DNA of 25,665 nt from Lachnospiraceae bacterium (GCA_017613055.1 JAGAES010000018.1:1-25665), one strand, 5' to 3'. Shown: positions 15,615-24,474, counted from the first letter of the stretch. Notes: generated by a model not told the origin, from the letters alone. Numbers and translations: made by a program.

Positions 15615-15926
15615 TTATAACATGTACTGCATAAAAAGATTGGCTGCAAGCGCCATGCCGCAGGCCGAAAGCGAAACGGTCACAAGTCCTCTCCCGCGGT
15701 ACGCGAGCGCAAGCGCCGTAAGCGTGCCGAGTATGGCCGGGACCGGCGAGGCGGTCACATAGAATATTGCGGGAAATGTCATCGCCGCAAGCACCGTATA
15801 AGGGATGTAGTAAAGGAACGACCGGATGAACCGGTTCGTCACCTTCCTCCGGAACAACGTAAACGGAACGGCACGCACCAGGTACGTTACCAAAGCCATT
15901 GTAAGAAGATATACGAAAAATCTCAT
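15615..15926 (-). CDS. azlD: AzlD-type branched-chain amino acid transport subunit
   Basis: 103 residues with four hydrophobic segments (starting VYLLTMALVTYLVRAVPF and including YIPYTVLAAMTFPAIFY), typical AzlD length and pattern. AzlD partners the larger AzlC in a two-part exporter; in Bacillus the azl genes confer resistance to a leucine analogue. The start ATG (15926) overlaps the azlC stop by 4 bases (ATGA), so the two are translationally coupled. The true substrate here is not visible from sequence. Confidence 0.88.
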   Translation of the reverse strand: MRFFVYLLTMALVTYLVRAVPFTLFRRKVTNRFIRSFLYYIPYTVLAAMTFPAIFYVTASPVPAILGTLTALALAYRGRGLVTVSLSACGMALAANLFMQYML

Positions 15927-16645
15927 GCCGCACCGCCTTCCTCTTCCGGAAACGAAACCGGAAACAGCAAAGCGCCTGCTGCAGACGCGATTACCGCGCA
16001 GAGTATCACGGCAAATCCGATCGAAATCTTCTGTAAAACCGGAATATAGCGGAGCGCGCAGCTGATTGCGACAGCAAAAAGCACAATCAGAAGCGTCCTG
16101 CGGTCCTCCTTCACCTTCGGAACGACAATCGCGATGAACATGCCGTAGATGGCGATTCCCATCGCTTCCGCAAGCACCGGCGGAAGGATATCCCCGAGAA
16201 CCGCTCCGAACAGCGTTCCGCAGGTCCAGCCGAGGTACGGAAGAACCATCAGCCCGAGCATATAGGCTTTCGAAACCGGCACCGGACGGTTGACCGCGAC
16301 CGCATAGATCTCATCGGTGATGCCGAAACCGAGCGTCATTCTTCCTGCCGTGCCGAAGTTCTCGTCGGTATTTTGGGAAAGCGAGATGCCCATCAGGGAA
16401 TAACGCAGGTTGATGATCAGCTGCGACAGCGCCAGTTCCGCAACGGAGCCCGCCGCGGCGATGATCTTGACGCCCGCGAACTGCCCCGCGCTTGTCAGGT
16501 TGGTCATCGAAATCAAAACCGTTTCCCACCACAGAAGTCCGCTCTGCGAGCCCATGATCCCGAATGTAAAGGAAACGAAAAAATAACCGAGGGCTATCGG
16601 AATCCCGTTCCGAAAGCCCTCCCGAAAATCCTTCCTGCGATTCAT
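15923..16645 (-). CDS. azlC: AzlC family amino acid permease subunit
   Basis: 240 residues from ATG 16645; a longer in-frame extension reaches back into asnA without a better ribosome site. The N-terminus RKDFREGFRNGIPIALGYFFVSFTFGIM is typical of AzlC when read in parts (FREGFRNGIPIALGY, FTFGIMGSQSGL), followed by SAGQFAG and the LRYSLMGISLSQ segment and several membrane helices. It forms an export system with AzlD. The start shares one base with the asnA stop (TGATG), and the stop overlaps azlD by 4 bases, making a tight asnA-azlC-azlD unit. That arrangement could link asparagine synthesis with amino acid efflux (inference). Confidence 0.92.
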   Translation of the reverse strand: MNRRKDFREGFRNGIPIALGYFFVSFTFGIMGSQSGLLWWETVLISMTNLTSAGQFAGVKIIAAAGSVAELALSQLIINLRYSLMGISLSQNTDENFGTAGRMTLGFGITDEIYAVAVNRPVPVSKAYMLGLMVLPYLGWTCGTLFGAVLGDILPPVLAEAMGIAIYGMFIAIVVPKVKEDRRTLLIVLFAVAISCALRYIPVLQKISIGFAVILCAVIASAAGALLFPVSFPEEEGGAA

Positions 16646-17658
16646 CAGAGTAACTGTACTCCTCTTTCCTCCGCATAAGCGCGGACACCGTCCGGCCATA
16701 CGGATGACTGAACTTCGCCGATATGCACCTTGCGAAGGTAGAACATACAGATTCTGGACTGTCCGATACCGCCGCCGATCGTGTAAGGAAGCTTTTTCTC
16801 AAGAAGCGCCTTCTGGAACGGCAGCTCCGCTCTCTCCTCACAACCGGCTTTTTTCAGCTGGGAAAGGAGCGAATCCTCATCCACACGGATTCCCATCGAG
16901 GATATCTCAAACGGGATGTCGAGTTCCGGATAATAAACGATGATGTCGCCGTTCAGCTCCCAGTCATCGTAGTCCGGCGCACGTCCGTCGTGCTTTTCAC
17001 CGTTGCTTAAAAGGTCTCCGATCTTCATCAGGAAAACAGCGCCGTACTCCTTCGCGGCCATATATTCCCGCTCCTTCGGATTCTTGTCCGGATAGCGGTC
17101 CAAAAGCTCCTGCGTCGTAATAAACGTAATCTCCTCGGGCAGGATGCAATGCACGTATTCATACTGGTTTGCGACATACTTCTCGGTCACGCGGAGCGCT
17201 TCATAAACCGCCTTCACGACCGAGCGGAGCGTTTCCTCGTTCCGGTCCTTCTTCTCGATAATCTTCTCCCAGTCCCACTGGTCCACAAAAACGGAATGAA
17301 TGTTGTCCGTATCTTCGTCGCGGCGGATTGCGTTCATGTCGGTATAAAGACCTTCGCCGACGCGGAAGCCGTACTTGCCGAGTGCCATACGCTTCCATTT
17401 GGCGAGGGAATGCACGATTTCCATCGTTCCCTCTTCACTCTTCATATCAAATGCCACGGGGCGTTCCACACCGTTCAGATTATCATTGAGACCCGATGCC
17501 TTCGGAACGAAAAGCGGCGCGGAAACCCGGTACAGATTCAGCTGCGTCGCCAGCTCGCGCTGGAAGAAATCCTTGATTTTTTTGATGGCAACCTGCGTCT
17601 CCTTCATGCAAAGCGGAGAACGGTAGCCCTCGGGAATCACAATGTTACGGGTGCTCAT
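16645..17658 (-). CDS. asnA: Aspartate-ammonia ligase (ammonia-dependent asparagine synthetase A)
   Basis: 337 residues; E. coli AsnA has 330. It converts aspartate, ammonia and ATP to asparagine, AMP and pyrophosphate in the cytosol, using a class-II tRNA-synthetase-like fold. Recognisable blocks are RVSAPLFVPKASGLNDNLNG, SLAKWKRMAL, GLYTDMNAIRRDE, VDQWDWEK, the EISSMGIRVD strand and the terminal GGGIGQSRICMFYLRK motif. The start is ATG 17658 with TAGGAGG 6 bases upstream, 15 bases after the UPF0371 gene. No T-box or other leader is present; the gene is expressed as part of a run. Confidence 0.97.
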   Translation of the reverse strand: MSTRNIVIPEGYRSPLCMKETQVAIKKIKDFFQRELATQLNLYRVSAPLFVPKASGLNDNLNGVERPVAFDMKSEEGTMEIVHSLAKWKRMALGKYGFRVGEGLYTDMNAIRRDEDTDNIHSVFVDQWDWEKIIEKKDRNEETLRSVVKAVYEALRVTEKYVANQYEYVHCILPEEITFITTQELLDRYPDKNPKEREYMAAKEYGAVFLMKIGDLLSNGEKHDGRAPDYDDWELNGDIIVYYPELDIPFEISSMGIRVDEDSLLSQLKKAGCEERAELPFQKALLEKKLPYTIGGGIGQSRICMFYLRKVHIGEVQSSVWPDGVRAYAEERGVQLL

Positions 17659-17673
17659 AGAGGCCTCCTAAGA

Positions 17674-19158
17674 CTATTTATGGTATAATTTCTTGGTTTC
17701 GTAAATCGGTTCGCACGTAAGATGCATGCCGAGCTTTCTGAATACGCCTTCGTCAACGCCCGAGAGAATCACGCTCGAATGCACTTCGCAGCACTTCAGG
17801 TTTTCAAGCTGCTTCATCGCTTCCTCGGCAATCGGAACGCGGCTTGCGACGATGGAAAGCGCAAGAAGCGTCTCATCGGTATGCAGGCGCGGGTTATGGT
17901 TTCCGAGATGATTCACCTTAAGGTCCTGAATCGGCTCGAGAATCTCCGGGGAAAGGAGTCTTGTCTCGTCGTTGATTCCTGCCATATACTTGAGCGCGTT
18001 CAGAAGCGCCGCGGAGCTTGCTCCGAGAAGCGGCGACGTCTTGCCGGTGATGATGGTTCCGTCGTTCAGTTCGATGGCAACGGCAGGCGCGCCGGTCTCC
18101 GCCGCTTTCGAAAGGGCTGCCGGAACGGCGGCACGGTCTTCCTTGCGGATTCCGGCCTGCTCCATTAAGAGTTCGATCTTATAAACGGCTTCCTCGTCCG
18201 CACGGTTCTTGCGGCACTCACAGAGCGTATTGTAATACCGGCGGATAATCTCCTGTCTCGACGCGATGCATGTTGCCTCGTCGTCGATGATGCAGTTGCC
18301 TGCCATATTAACGCCCATGTCGGTCGGCGACTTATACGGAGAGCTTCCGAAGATGCGCTCGAACATCGCATTCAACACAGGGAAAATCTCAACGTCACGG
18401 TTGTAGTTGACCGTCGTCTTGCCGTATGCCTCAAGGTGGAACGGGTCAATCATGTTCACGTCTTTCAGATCGGCCGTGGCCGCCTCGTAGGCAAGGTTGA
18501 CCGGATGCTTCAGCGGCAGGTTCCAGATCGGGAACGTCTCGAATTTCGCATAGCCGGCCTGAATGCCGCGCTTATGCTCATGATACAGCTGGGAAAGGCA
18601 GGTCGCCATCTTTCCGCTGCCCGGTCCGGGAGCCGTAACGACAATCAGCGAACGGCTTGTCTCGATATAATCGTTCTTGCCGTAACCCTCGTCGCTTACA
18701 ATCTTGCTGATATTCGAAGGATAACCTTCGATCTTGTAGGAACGGTATACGCGAAGGCCGAGGTCTTCGAGCTTCTTCTGGTAACTTAAAACATTCTCAT
18801 GCTCGACAAACTGCGTCAATACAACGCTTCCGACATACAGTCCGTACTCGCGGAACGCATCGATCAGACGGAGCACGTCCACATCGTAGGTGATGCTCAG
18901 GTCGCCGCGGACCTTTTTCTTGATGATATCGTTGGCATTTATCGCAATCACGATTTCCGCATCGTCCTTCAGCTGACGGAGCATCCGGATCTTACTGTCC
19001 GGCTCAAATCCCGGAAGCACGCGGGACGCATGGAAATCGTCGAAAAGCTTGCCGCCGAACTCGAGGTAAAGCTTGCCGCCGAATTGCGAAATGCGTTCCT
19101 TAATCCTTGCGGACTGCATCTCCAGATACTTGTTGTTGTCAAAACCGATGCGATTCAT
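17674..19158 (-). CDS. UPF0371/DUF1846 family protein
   Basis: 494 residues, full length for this Firmicute family. Signatures are the N-terminal [20 protein letters not shown], then a phosphate-loop-like GPGSGK at 178-183, [10 protein letters not shown], and the late [16 protein letters not shown] block. It is a cytosolic protein; structures of the family exist but no reaction is established that I can state. The loop suggests nucleotide binding (inference). It is preceded by GGAGGG near ATG 19158, 21 bases after the HD-GYP gene, and followed by asnA 15 bases later, so it is in the middle of a transcription unit. Confidence 0.92.
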   Translation of the reverse strand: MNRIGFDNNKYLEMQSARIKERISQFGGKLYLEFGGKLFDDFHASRVLPGFEPDSKIRMLRQLKDDAEIVIAINANDIIKKKVRGDLSITYDVDVLRLIDAFREYGLYVGSVVLTQFVEHENVLSYQKKLEDLGLRVYRSYKIEGYPSNISKIVSDEGYGKNDYIETSRSLIVVTAPGPGSGKMATCLSQLYHEHKRGIQAGYAKFETFPIWNLPLKHPVNLAYEAATADLKDVNMIDPFHLEAYGKTTVNYNRDVEIFPVLNAMFERIFGSSPYKSPTDMGVNMAGNCIIDDEATCIASRQEIIRRYYNTLCECRKNRADEEAVYKIELLMEQAGIRKEDRAAVPAALSKAAETGAPAVAIELNDGTIITGKTSPLLGASSAALLNALKYMAGINDETRLLSPEILEPIQDLKVNHLGNHNPRLHTDETLLALSIVASRVPIAEEAMKQLENLKCCEVHSSVILSGVDEGVFRKLGMHLTCEPIYETKKLYHK

Positions 19159-19179
19159 AGAAACCCTCCAATGATTGCT

Positions 19180-20460
19180 TTAGCTTAATTCTTCGGTGTC
19201 GCCGCCGCTCATATTTCTCATCTTGATGCTCTCACGCTCAACGTAACGCTTGATCTCGCCCTGCAGATTCAATACCGCAATCGCGATGCACGGCTCAAAA
19301 TGCGTGCCTTTTTCGTTCCGGAACACATCCATAACCTGACTGATATCCATGCTGGGCTTATAGCTCCGCTGGCTTAAAAGAGCGTCGAGCGTGTCTGCAG
19401 CAGCCACGATACGGGCAGAAAGCGGAATTGCTTCGCCGTGATAGCCGTGGGGATATCCGGTTCCGTTCCACCACTCGTGATGACAGAGCGCAACGTCCTT
19501 GATTCTTGTATAAAGTTCACGGTCCGTCAGGTTCGAGAGGTTCATCTCAATCAGACGGCCGCCCTCAACGGTGTGGGATTTGACGATTTCGTATTCCTCT
19601 TCGGTCAGCTCACTGTTCTTCTGCAGAATCGCGTCGGGGATGTAAACCTTGCCCGCGTCATGAAGCGGCGCTGCGATAATCAGGTCGTCGATGAATTTCG
19701 GCGTCAGTTCGTCCTTGTGCGCGCCGGAACGGACCAGTTCTTCGGCGATCATCTTCGCGTAATCCGCAGTACGGCGGATATGGAAGCCGGTGTTCTCGTC
19801 CTTCGACTCGAGAAAGTTTGCAAAACCGGTAATCAGCTGGTTCTGCATCTTTCTCATCTGGCGCGTTTTGGCCTGCGTACCGAGAATCGTGTCCTCAATC
19901 TTCGATACGAGAATCAGAAGAATCACGAACATGAAGAGATATTCGATTGTCATGCGGAAACCGTAGACGCCGAACCATTCGAAAGAAGTAATCTGCGTCC
20001 TGCCCTGCGAAAGCTGCGTCATATGGTCCGCTTCGGCCACCGAACGGAGTCCCAAAGAGATCAGCATCATACAGTAACAGACCTCGCCGAGGCGGATGGT
20101 GAACCATTTGCTGAAATAGAGACAGGACATAGCGGGAATCAGGGCGTACGCCATGAACATGTTAATCTCAATCTTCGTTCCGGCGTAGCAGATGCCGAGG
20201 TGAAGGCCGAGAAGAATAACGTACTTGACGACTATGCTTTTCGGGTTCCTGTGAAACAGAAACTGCGCGAGTCCGATGATCAGAACCAGTCCGATTCCGA
20301 TAACGATTTCGTCCGTATAATCAAGCGCCGAGTAAGACAGTTTCCAGCTCGCGAGCGCGGCAAGCGGCGGGAACAGCAGCAAAAGCATACAGACGCGAAT
20401 CAGAATGCGGTTGACCCTGGTCTCATTCTCGATAAAATAAGAACCCCGTTTCTCCTCCAT
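19180..20460 (-). CDS. Membrane HD-GYP domain phosphodiesterase
   Basis: 426 residues. Six hydrophobic helices span about residues 18-190, a short coiled linker follows (195-212), then an HD-GYP domain: FLESKDENTGFHIRRTADYA, HDAGK at 267-271, HTVEGG at 296-301 and HHEWWNGTGYP at 327-337. The usual Asp before GxGYP is Asn here, a conservative change. HD-GYP enzymes hydrolyse cyclic-di-GMP at a di- or tri-metal site; the ligands appear intact. The membrane region resembles that of the diguanylate cyclase at 9792-10979 (NP, IP, C and F at equal spacings). Start ATG 20460 with AAAGGGG upstream, 54 bases past trpS. Confidence 0.92.
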   Translation of the reverse strand: MEEKRGSYFIENETRVNRILIRVCMLLLLFPPLAALASWKLSYSALDYTDEIVIGIGLVLIIGLAQFLFHRNPKSIVVKYVILLGLHLGICYAGTKIEINMFMAYALIPAMSCLYFSKWFTIRLGEVCYCMMLISLGLRSVAEADHMTQLSQGRTQITSFEWFGVYGFRMTIEYLFMFVILLILVSKIEDTILGTQAKTRQMRKMQNQLITGFANFLESKDENTGFHIRRTADYAKMIAEELVRSGAHKDELTPKFIDDLIIAAPLHDAGKVYIPDAILQKNSELTEEEYEIVKSHTVEGGRLIEMNLSNLTDRELYTRIKDVALCHHEWWNGTGYPHGYHGEAIPLSARIVAAADTLDALLSQRSYKPSMDISQVMDVFRNEKGTHFEPCIAIAVLNLQGEIKRYVERESIKMRNMSGGDTEELS

Positions 20461-20514
20461 ACGTAAACCCCTTTATATTCCGTGTGCAGTCAGGCCGAAC
20501 AATTCCGGCGGAAA

Positions 20515-21591
20515 TCAGATGCCGCCCTGTTCGCGGATCCACTCCTCATCCGCGAAATAATCAATCTTCATCGCTTTTTTCACTTCGGACAAGGTTTCCG
20601 CAGCCGCCCTCTCGGCTACGATGCTGCCCTTCCTGAGAATTTCGATGACTTCGGGAATGCGCTTCTCCCATTCGAGTCTCCGCTCGCGCATCGGAGCAAG
20701 CTCCTCATCCATAATCGCGAACAGGAACTTCTTAATCTTCACGTCGCCGAGGCCGCCGCGCTGATAATGCTCTTTCAATGCGTCGAGCGACTCGTACTCG
20801 GGCAGGTATTTCGCAAAATGCTCCGGCTTGCAGAACGCATCCAGATACGTAAATACGACGTTGCCTTCAATATTGCCCGGATCCGTAACCTTGATATGGT
20901 TTGGATCGGTGTACATGTTCATAACCTTGGCGCGAAGCTCTTCTGCAGTGTCGGCAAGATAGATGCAGTTGCCGAGCGACTTACTCATCTTCGCCGAGCC
21001 GTCGATACCCGGAAGGCGCTTACAGATTTCGTTGTCCGGAATGACCGCCTCGGGTTCCACGAGGACCTCGGCGTAGGTCTGGTTAAACTTACGGACGATC
21101 TCTCTTGCCTGCTCAATCATCGGCAGCTGGTCCTCGCCGACCGGCACAGTCGTCGCCTTGAACGCGGTGATGTCACTTGCCTGGCTGATCGGATACGTGA
21201 AAAAGCCGACCGGAATGCTCGTCTCGAAGTTCCGCATGATGATTTCGTTCTTCACGGTAGGATTCCGCTGCAGGCGGGATACCGTCACGAGATTCATGTA
21301 ATAGAACGAAAGCTCCGTAAGCTCCGGAACCTGCGACTGAATGAAGAGCGTCACCTTGTCGGGGTCGAGCCCGGCAGCCAGATAGTCAAGTGCGACCTGC
21401 ACGATGTTCTGGCGGACCTTCTCCGGATTGTCGAAGTTGTCGGTCAGTGCCTGCGCATCGGCAATCATGATGTATATCTTATCGAATTCGCCGGAATTCT
21501 GAAGCTCCACGCGGCGCTTCAGCGACCCCACGTAATGTCCCACATGAAGGCGTCCGGTGGGCCGGTCTCCGGTCAAAATAATCTTCTGCAT
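20515..21591 (-). CDS. trpS: Tryptophan-tRNA ligase
   Basis: 358 residues from ATG 21591 (GGAGG 6 bases upstream), slightly longer than Bacillus TrpS (330). It charges tRNA-Trp. The class-I signatures are present: the HIGH-type motif in TGRLHVGHYVGS (H16-H19) and AKMSKSLGN for KMSKS, together with TVSRLQRNPTVKNEI and PVGEDQLPMIEQARE typical of TrpS. It has its own promoter at 21627-21655 and a leader of about 30 bases, so there is no room for a T-box. It leads a long minus-strand run continuing into the HD-GYP gene. Confidence 0.97.
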   Translation of the reverse strand: MQKIILTGDRPTGRLHVGHYVGSLKRRVELQNSGEFDKIYIMIADAQALTDNFDNPEKVRQNIVQVALDYLAAGLDPDKVTLFIQSQVPELTELSFYYMNLVTVSRLQRNPTVKNEIIMRNFETSIPVGFFTYPISQASDITAFKATTVPVGEDQLPMIEQAREIVRKFNQTYAEVLVEPEAVIPDNEICKRLPGIDGSAKMSKSLGNCIYLADTAEELRAKVMNMYTDPNHIKVTDPGNIEGNVVFTYLDAFCKPEHFAKYLPEYESLDALKEHYQRGGLGDVKIKKFLFAIMDEELAPMRERRLEWEKRIPEVIEILRKGSIVAERAAAETLSEVKKAMKIDYFADEEWIREQGGI

Positions 21592-21626
21592 AAAAACCTC
21601 CGAACAAAAGAAAATCAATCTCTTTC

Positions 21627-21655
21627 AGTATACTTTTTCACCCCTGAAAAGTCAA
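21627..21655 (-). promoter_or_regulatory. Sigma-A promoter for trpS
   Basis: Minus-strand TTGACT (21650-21655), a 17-base spacer, and TATACT (21627-21632). It lies between the deoD terminator and the trpS ribosome site. Confidence 0.85.
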
Positions 21656-21678
21656 CGAAGAATCGCGAAAAAGGCAAC

Positions 21679-21717
21679 AAAAAAAGACCTCATCCGCAGG
21701 TTTTTGCGGACGAGGTC
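21679..21717 (-). terminator. Intrinsic terminator after deoD
   Basis: Minus-strand arms 21717-21705 and 21698-21686 form a 13-pair GC-rich stem (one G-T pair) with a 6-base loop, followed by seven T residues (21685-21679). It ends the CE2-deoC-deoD unit. Confidence 0.93.
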
Positions 21718-21727
21718 CCGGTTTCGT

Positions 21728-22474
21728 CTATTCCATTGCAATTGCGGTCTCAAGAGCAAGCTCCATCATTGCCGTGAACGACGTCTGCCGTTCTTCCGCG
21801 GTGGTCGCTTCCCCGGTCACGAGGCTGTCCGAAATCGTGCAGATTGCCAGCGCTCTCTTGCCTGCGCGGGCAGCGTTCATGTAAAGGCCCGCAGCCTCCA
21901 TCTCAACGGCCAGAATGCCCATCTTGCCCCATGCGTGAATCGGTTTCACCATCTCGGGCGCATCGGCGAGGTCCCCGTAGAACACATCGCTTGAATGAAT
22001 ATTACCGACATGGTAACGGAGTCCCTTCTCTTCCGCCTTCTCAACGCAGGTACGGAGCAGCTTAAAGTCTGCAATCGCAGAGAACGTTCCCGGCAGATGG
22101 AACTGCGCCGCGAAATTCGAATCGTAGCTTGCGCCTTCCGCGATCACGATGTCGCGCACGCGCACCTTCTCGCTGTACGTTCCCGCAGAACCGACGCGGA
22201 TGATGTTCTCCACGCCGAAGAAATTGTAAAGTTCATAACTGTAGATGCCGATGGACGGCATGCCCATGCCGCTCGCCATCACACTGACGCGCTTCCCCTT
22301 GTAAGTTCCGGTGTAGCCCTGCACGCCGCGCACGTTATTGACGAGCTTCGCGTCGGTCAGGAAGTTCTCCGCAATGTACTTTGCGCGGAGCGGATCGCCC
22401 GGCATCAGGACCGTCTTCGCAAAGTCCTCCGGAGCAGCATTGATATGGGGAGTCGGATAATTCTTTTCGCTCAT
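21728..22474 (-). CDS. deoD: Purine-nucleoside phosphorylase, DeoD type
   Basis: 248 residues. It splits purine (deoxy)ribonucleosides with phosphate to base and (deoxy)ribose-1-phosphate in the cytosol. DeoD marks are N-terminal TPHINA, LMPGDPLRAKYIAE (phosphate loop), VMASGMGMPSIGIYSYEL, RVGSAGTY, the AVEMEAAGLY motif, and ISDSLVTGE with the catalytic Asp. The start is ATG 22474 with AAAGGAGG upstream. It follows deoC by 31 bases, giving a deoxynucleoside salvage pair, and a strong terminator lies 10 bases past its stop. Confidence 0.97.
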   Translation of the reverse strand: MSEKNYPTPHINAAPEDFAKTVLMPGDPLRAKYIAENFLTDAKLVNNVRGVQGYTGTYKGKRVSVMASGMGMPSIGIYSYELYNFFGVENIIRVGSAGTYSEKVRVRDIVIAEGASYDSNFAAQFHLPGTFSAIADFKLLRTCVEKAEEKGLRYHVGNIHSSDVFYGDLADAPEMVKPIHAWGKMGILAVEMEAAGLYMNAARAGKRALAICTISDSLVTGEATTAEERQTSFTAMMELALETAIAME

Positions 22475-22505
22475 GGTAGGCCTCCTTTTGTTGTTTCGGA
22501 AAATG

Positions 22506-23192
22506 CTATGAGAAGAAGCTCAGATCCCAGTGGTTGACGCGCTGCACCATCGCCTTCACTTCGCTGACGACGCGGCTCGTGCCGAGTCTGGTCGCGCCGG
22601 CCATAAGGAGCTCTTCGGCATCCTCTAACGTCTTGATGCCTCCGGCCGCTTTCACGCCTTTGCCCTTCGTATGCTTCACCATCAGTTCGACGTCGCGTAG
22701 CGTCGCGCCGCCACCGCCGAACCCGGTCGAAGTCTTGATGAAGTCCGCCTGCGAAGCCTTCACCACGCCGCACATGCGGATTTTCTCCTCTTCGGTCAGC
22801 ATGCACGTCTCGATGATTACTTTCAGGAGCTTGCCGTTACAGGCTTCCTTCACGGCGTTAATCTCCGAAAGCACGTCCTCATAACGGCCTTCCTTGACCC
22901 ATCCGAGGTTGATGACCATGTCGATTTCCGAAGCACCGTTCCGTACCGCGTCCTCGGCCTCGTAGCATTTGGCGGCAGTCGTCGTGTAGCCGTTCGGGAA
23001 CCCGATAACGGTGCACACCGGAATCGCGCCCTGCACATAATCGGAAGCCTGTTTCACAAAGGACGCCGGAATGCATACGGATGCCGTATGGAAACGGATG
23101 CCTTCGTCACAAAGTTTCTTAATCTCTTCCCATGTCGCGGTCTGCTTCAAAAGCGTGTGGTCCACCGCGTTCAGAATCTTCTGTAAATCCAT
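22506..23192 (-). CDS. deoC: Deoxyribose-phosphate aldolase
   Basis: 228 residues, a compact TIM barrel. It cleaves 2-deoxyribose-5-phosphate to glyceraldehyde-3-phosphate and acetaldehyde. The Schiff-base lysine is K153 in DFIKTSTGF, the second lysine is K181 in VKAAGGI, and the activating Asp is D91 in EIDMVIN. The start is ATG 23192 with AAGGAGAGG upstream. It lies 28 bases after the CE2-like esterase gene and before deoD, so it is probably in the same transcript. The missing step between them, phosphopentomutase (deoB), is not in the window. Confidence 0.97.
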   Translation of the reverse strand: MDLQKILNAVDHTLLKQTATWEEIKKLCDEGIRFHTASVCIPASFVKQASDYVQGAIPVCTVIGFPNGYTTTAAKCYEAEDAVRNGASEIDMVINLGWVKEGRYEDVLSEINAVKEACNGKLLKVIIETCMLTEEEKIRMCGVVKASQADFIKTSTGFGGGGATLRDVELMVKHTKGKGVKAAGGIKTLEDAEELLMAGATRLGTSRVVSEVKAMVQRVNHWDLSFFS

Positions 23193-23220
23193 AAACCCTC
23201 TCCTTCTGTGTTTCGGACGA

Positions 23221-24474
23221 TTATTCTCCGTCCTTAGTTTCCGCTTCCATCAGTTCGCCGAGGAATTCGGCAAGCTTCCGCGCCGCTTTCGTGTGCGTCG
23301 TCTCGCTCGGGTGCCAGTCGACCGCGTAGCCGTCCGCCTCGCTCTGCTCCGTAAAACGCATCGTCACGATGTTCTGATCGCCGCTCTCGGCTTTGTATTC
23401 GGTCACCGCGGTCTCCATGCTTTCGCAGAGGGCGGTTCCCATGATGCCGAGCGTGCAGACAATCTTCGCGTCCGGATTGTTCTTCCGGACCCTGCCGAGG
23501 AACACCTTGTACCCGTCGATGTATTCGCGAAGCCTTGCGGAATCCTGTCCGCAATAGCTCGCGTCGTTCGTTCCGAGATTGATTACGATATAATCCGGCT
23601 GATCCGAAAAATCCCACTTCACATTCTCGGGTTTCACCTTGTCTGCGAAGCGCTCATAGGATTTGCCGAAGGTATCATAGTATTGCGGAATCGTCTTATC
23701 CGCAAGCTTTTCGCCGGTATCGGTATAGCCGGAGATAATGCCGTAACCGCTCATGCTGACAAGACTGTAATCCACACCGAGCAGCTGCGCGGTCTTATAG
23801 GCGTAGCCTTTCGTGCAGTCTTCGTTGCCGGTGCAGTAGGCATCCAGATTAAGCACACCGTCCACACCGTATCCGCACGTGATGGAATCGCCGATGAACT
23901 CCACTAACGTCTTCGGTTTCTGGATCGGGGCAATCACGCCGATTGCCGTCACGGACCGGATGCCGACGACGGAATCCGAAACCTCCGAAAGCTTGACAAC
24001 CCGCACCATTGCGACCGTATCCTCTTCTCCGGCAACTGCGGTAAATGTCATCTCGTCCTCGGTCATCAGGATATCCCGGACGCGTTCGCCGTCCACGAAG
24101 ATTCCGACGCGCGCCTCATGGCCCGCTCCGGCCGTTCTGCCGTCGCTCACAAGCGTAATGCTGCATTCCTTGCCGGCGAAGAAGAACTCCGCTCCGCTTC
24201 CGGAGTAGCTGAGCCACGTCGTATCCTCATACCGGTAGGTCCGTCCGATCATCCGGACGTTGTCCGAATCGGCCGGATAGGTCACCGGTTCCGTGGCTGT
24301 CTGAAATGGCGTTACGGATATTGTCGTCATAGGGGTTTCTCCTGTTATGGTAGGCTGGGCGGTCGTAGGAATGGGGGTCAGAGGCGGCGTGTATTCCGAA
24401 CCGCTCTTCTGTCCGCACCCGCAGAGCAACATACAGCCAATCAGAATCGCAAGATGAATTACTCTCTTTCTCAT
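23221..24474 (-). CDS. CE2-like SGNH esterase lipoprotein
   Basis: 417 residues from ATG 24474 with GGAGGGAG upstream. A lipoprotein signal ends LLCGC, with lipidated C20; a Thr/Pro-rich linker spans about 28-66. Next is a beta-sandwich domain (about 72-185: IGRTYRYEDTTWLSYSGSGAEF read in parts, then GHEARVGIFVDGE), and an SGNH domain with S197 in EFIGDSITCGYG, N303 in NLGTND, and D386/H388 in VDWHPS. This jelly-roll plus SGNH order is that of carbohydrate esterase family 2, which deacetylates xylan and glucomannan, often at O-6. It should act at the cell surface. It has its own promoter and leads the unit with deoC and deoD, an unexpected partnership. Confidence 0.88.
   Translation of the reverse strand: MRKRVIHLAILIGCMLLCGCGQKSGSEYTPPLTPIPTTAQPTITGETPMTTISVTPFQTATEPVTYPADSDNVRMIGRTYRYEDTTWLSYSGSGAEFFFAGKECSITLVSDGRTAGAGHEARVGIFVDGERVRDILMTEDEMTFTAVAGEEDTVAMVRVVKLSEVSDSVVGIRSVTAIGVIAPIQKPKTLVEFIGDSITCGYGVDGVLNLDAYCTGNEDCTKGYAYKTAQLLGVDYSLVSMSGYGIISGYTDTGEKLADKTIPQYYDTFGKSYERFADKVKPENVKWDFSDQPDYIVINLGTNDASYCGQDSARLREYIDGYKVFLGRVRKNNPDAKIVCTLGIMGTALCESMETAVTEYKAESGDQNIVTMRFTEQSEADGYAVDWHPSETTHTKAARKLAEFLGELMEAETKDGE

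Noticed and set aside
21592..21727. T-box riboswitch upstream of trpS
   Set aside because: The only strong hairpin is the deoD terminator, located upstream of the trpS promoter; the trpS leader is about 30 bases with no T-box sequence.
20482..21777. A 431-codon plus-strand open frame opposite trpS
   Set aside because: trpS is certain from its signatures; the opposite frame is an antisense shadow that also runs through the deoD terminator.
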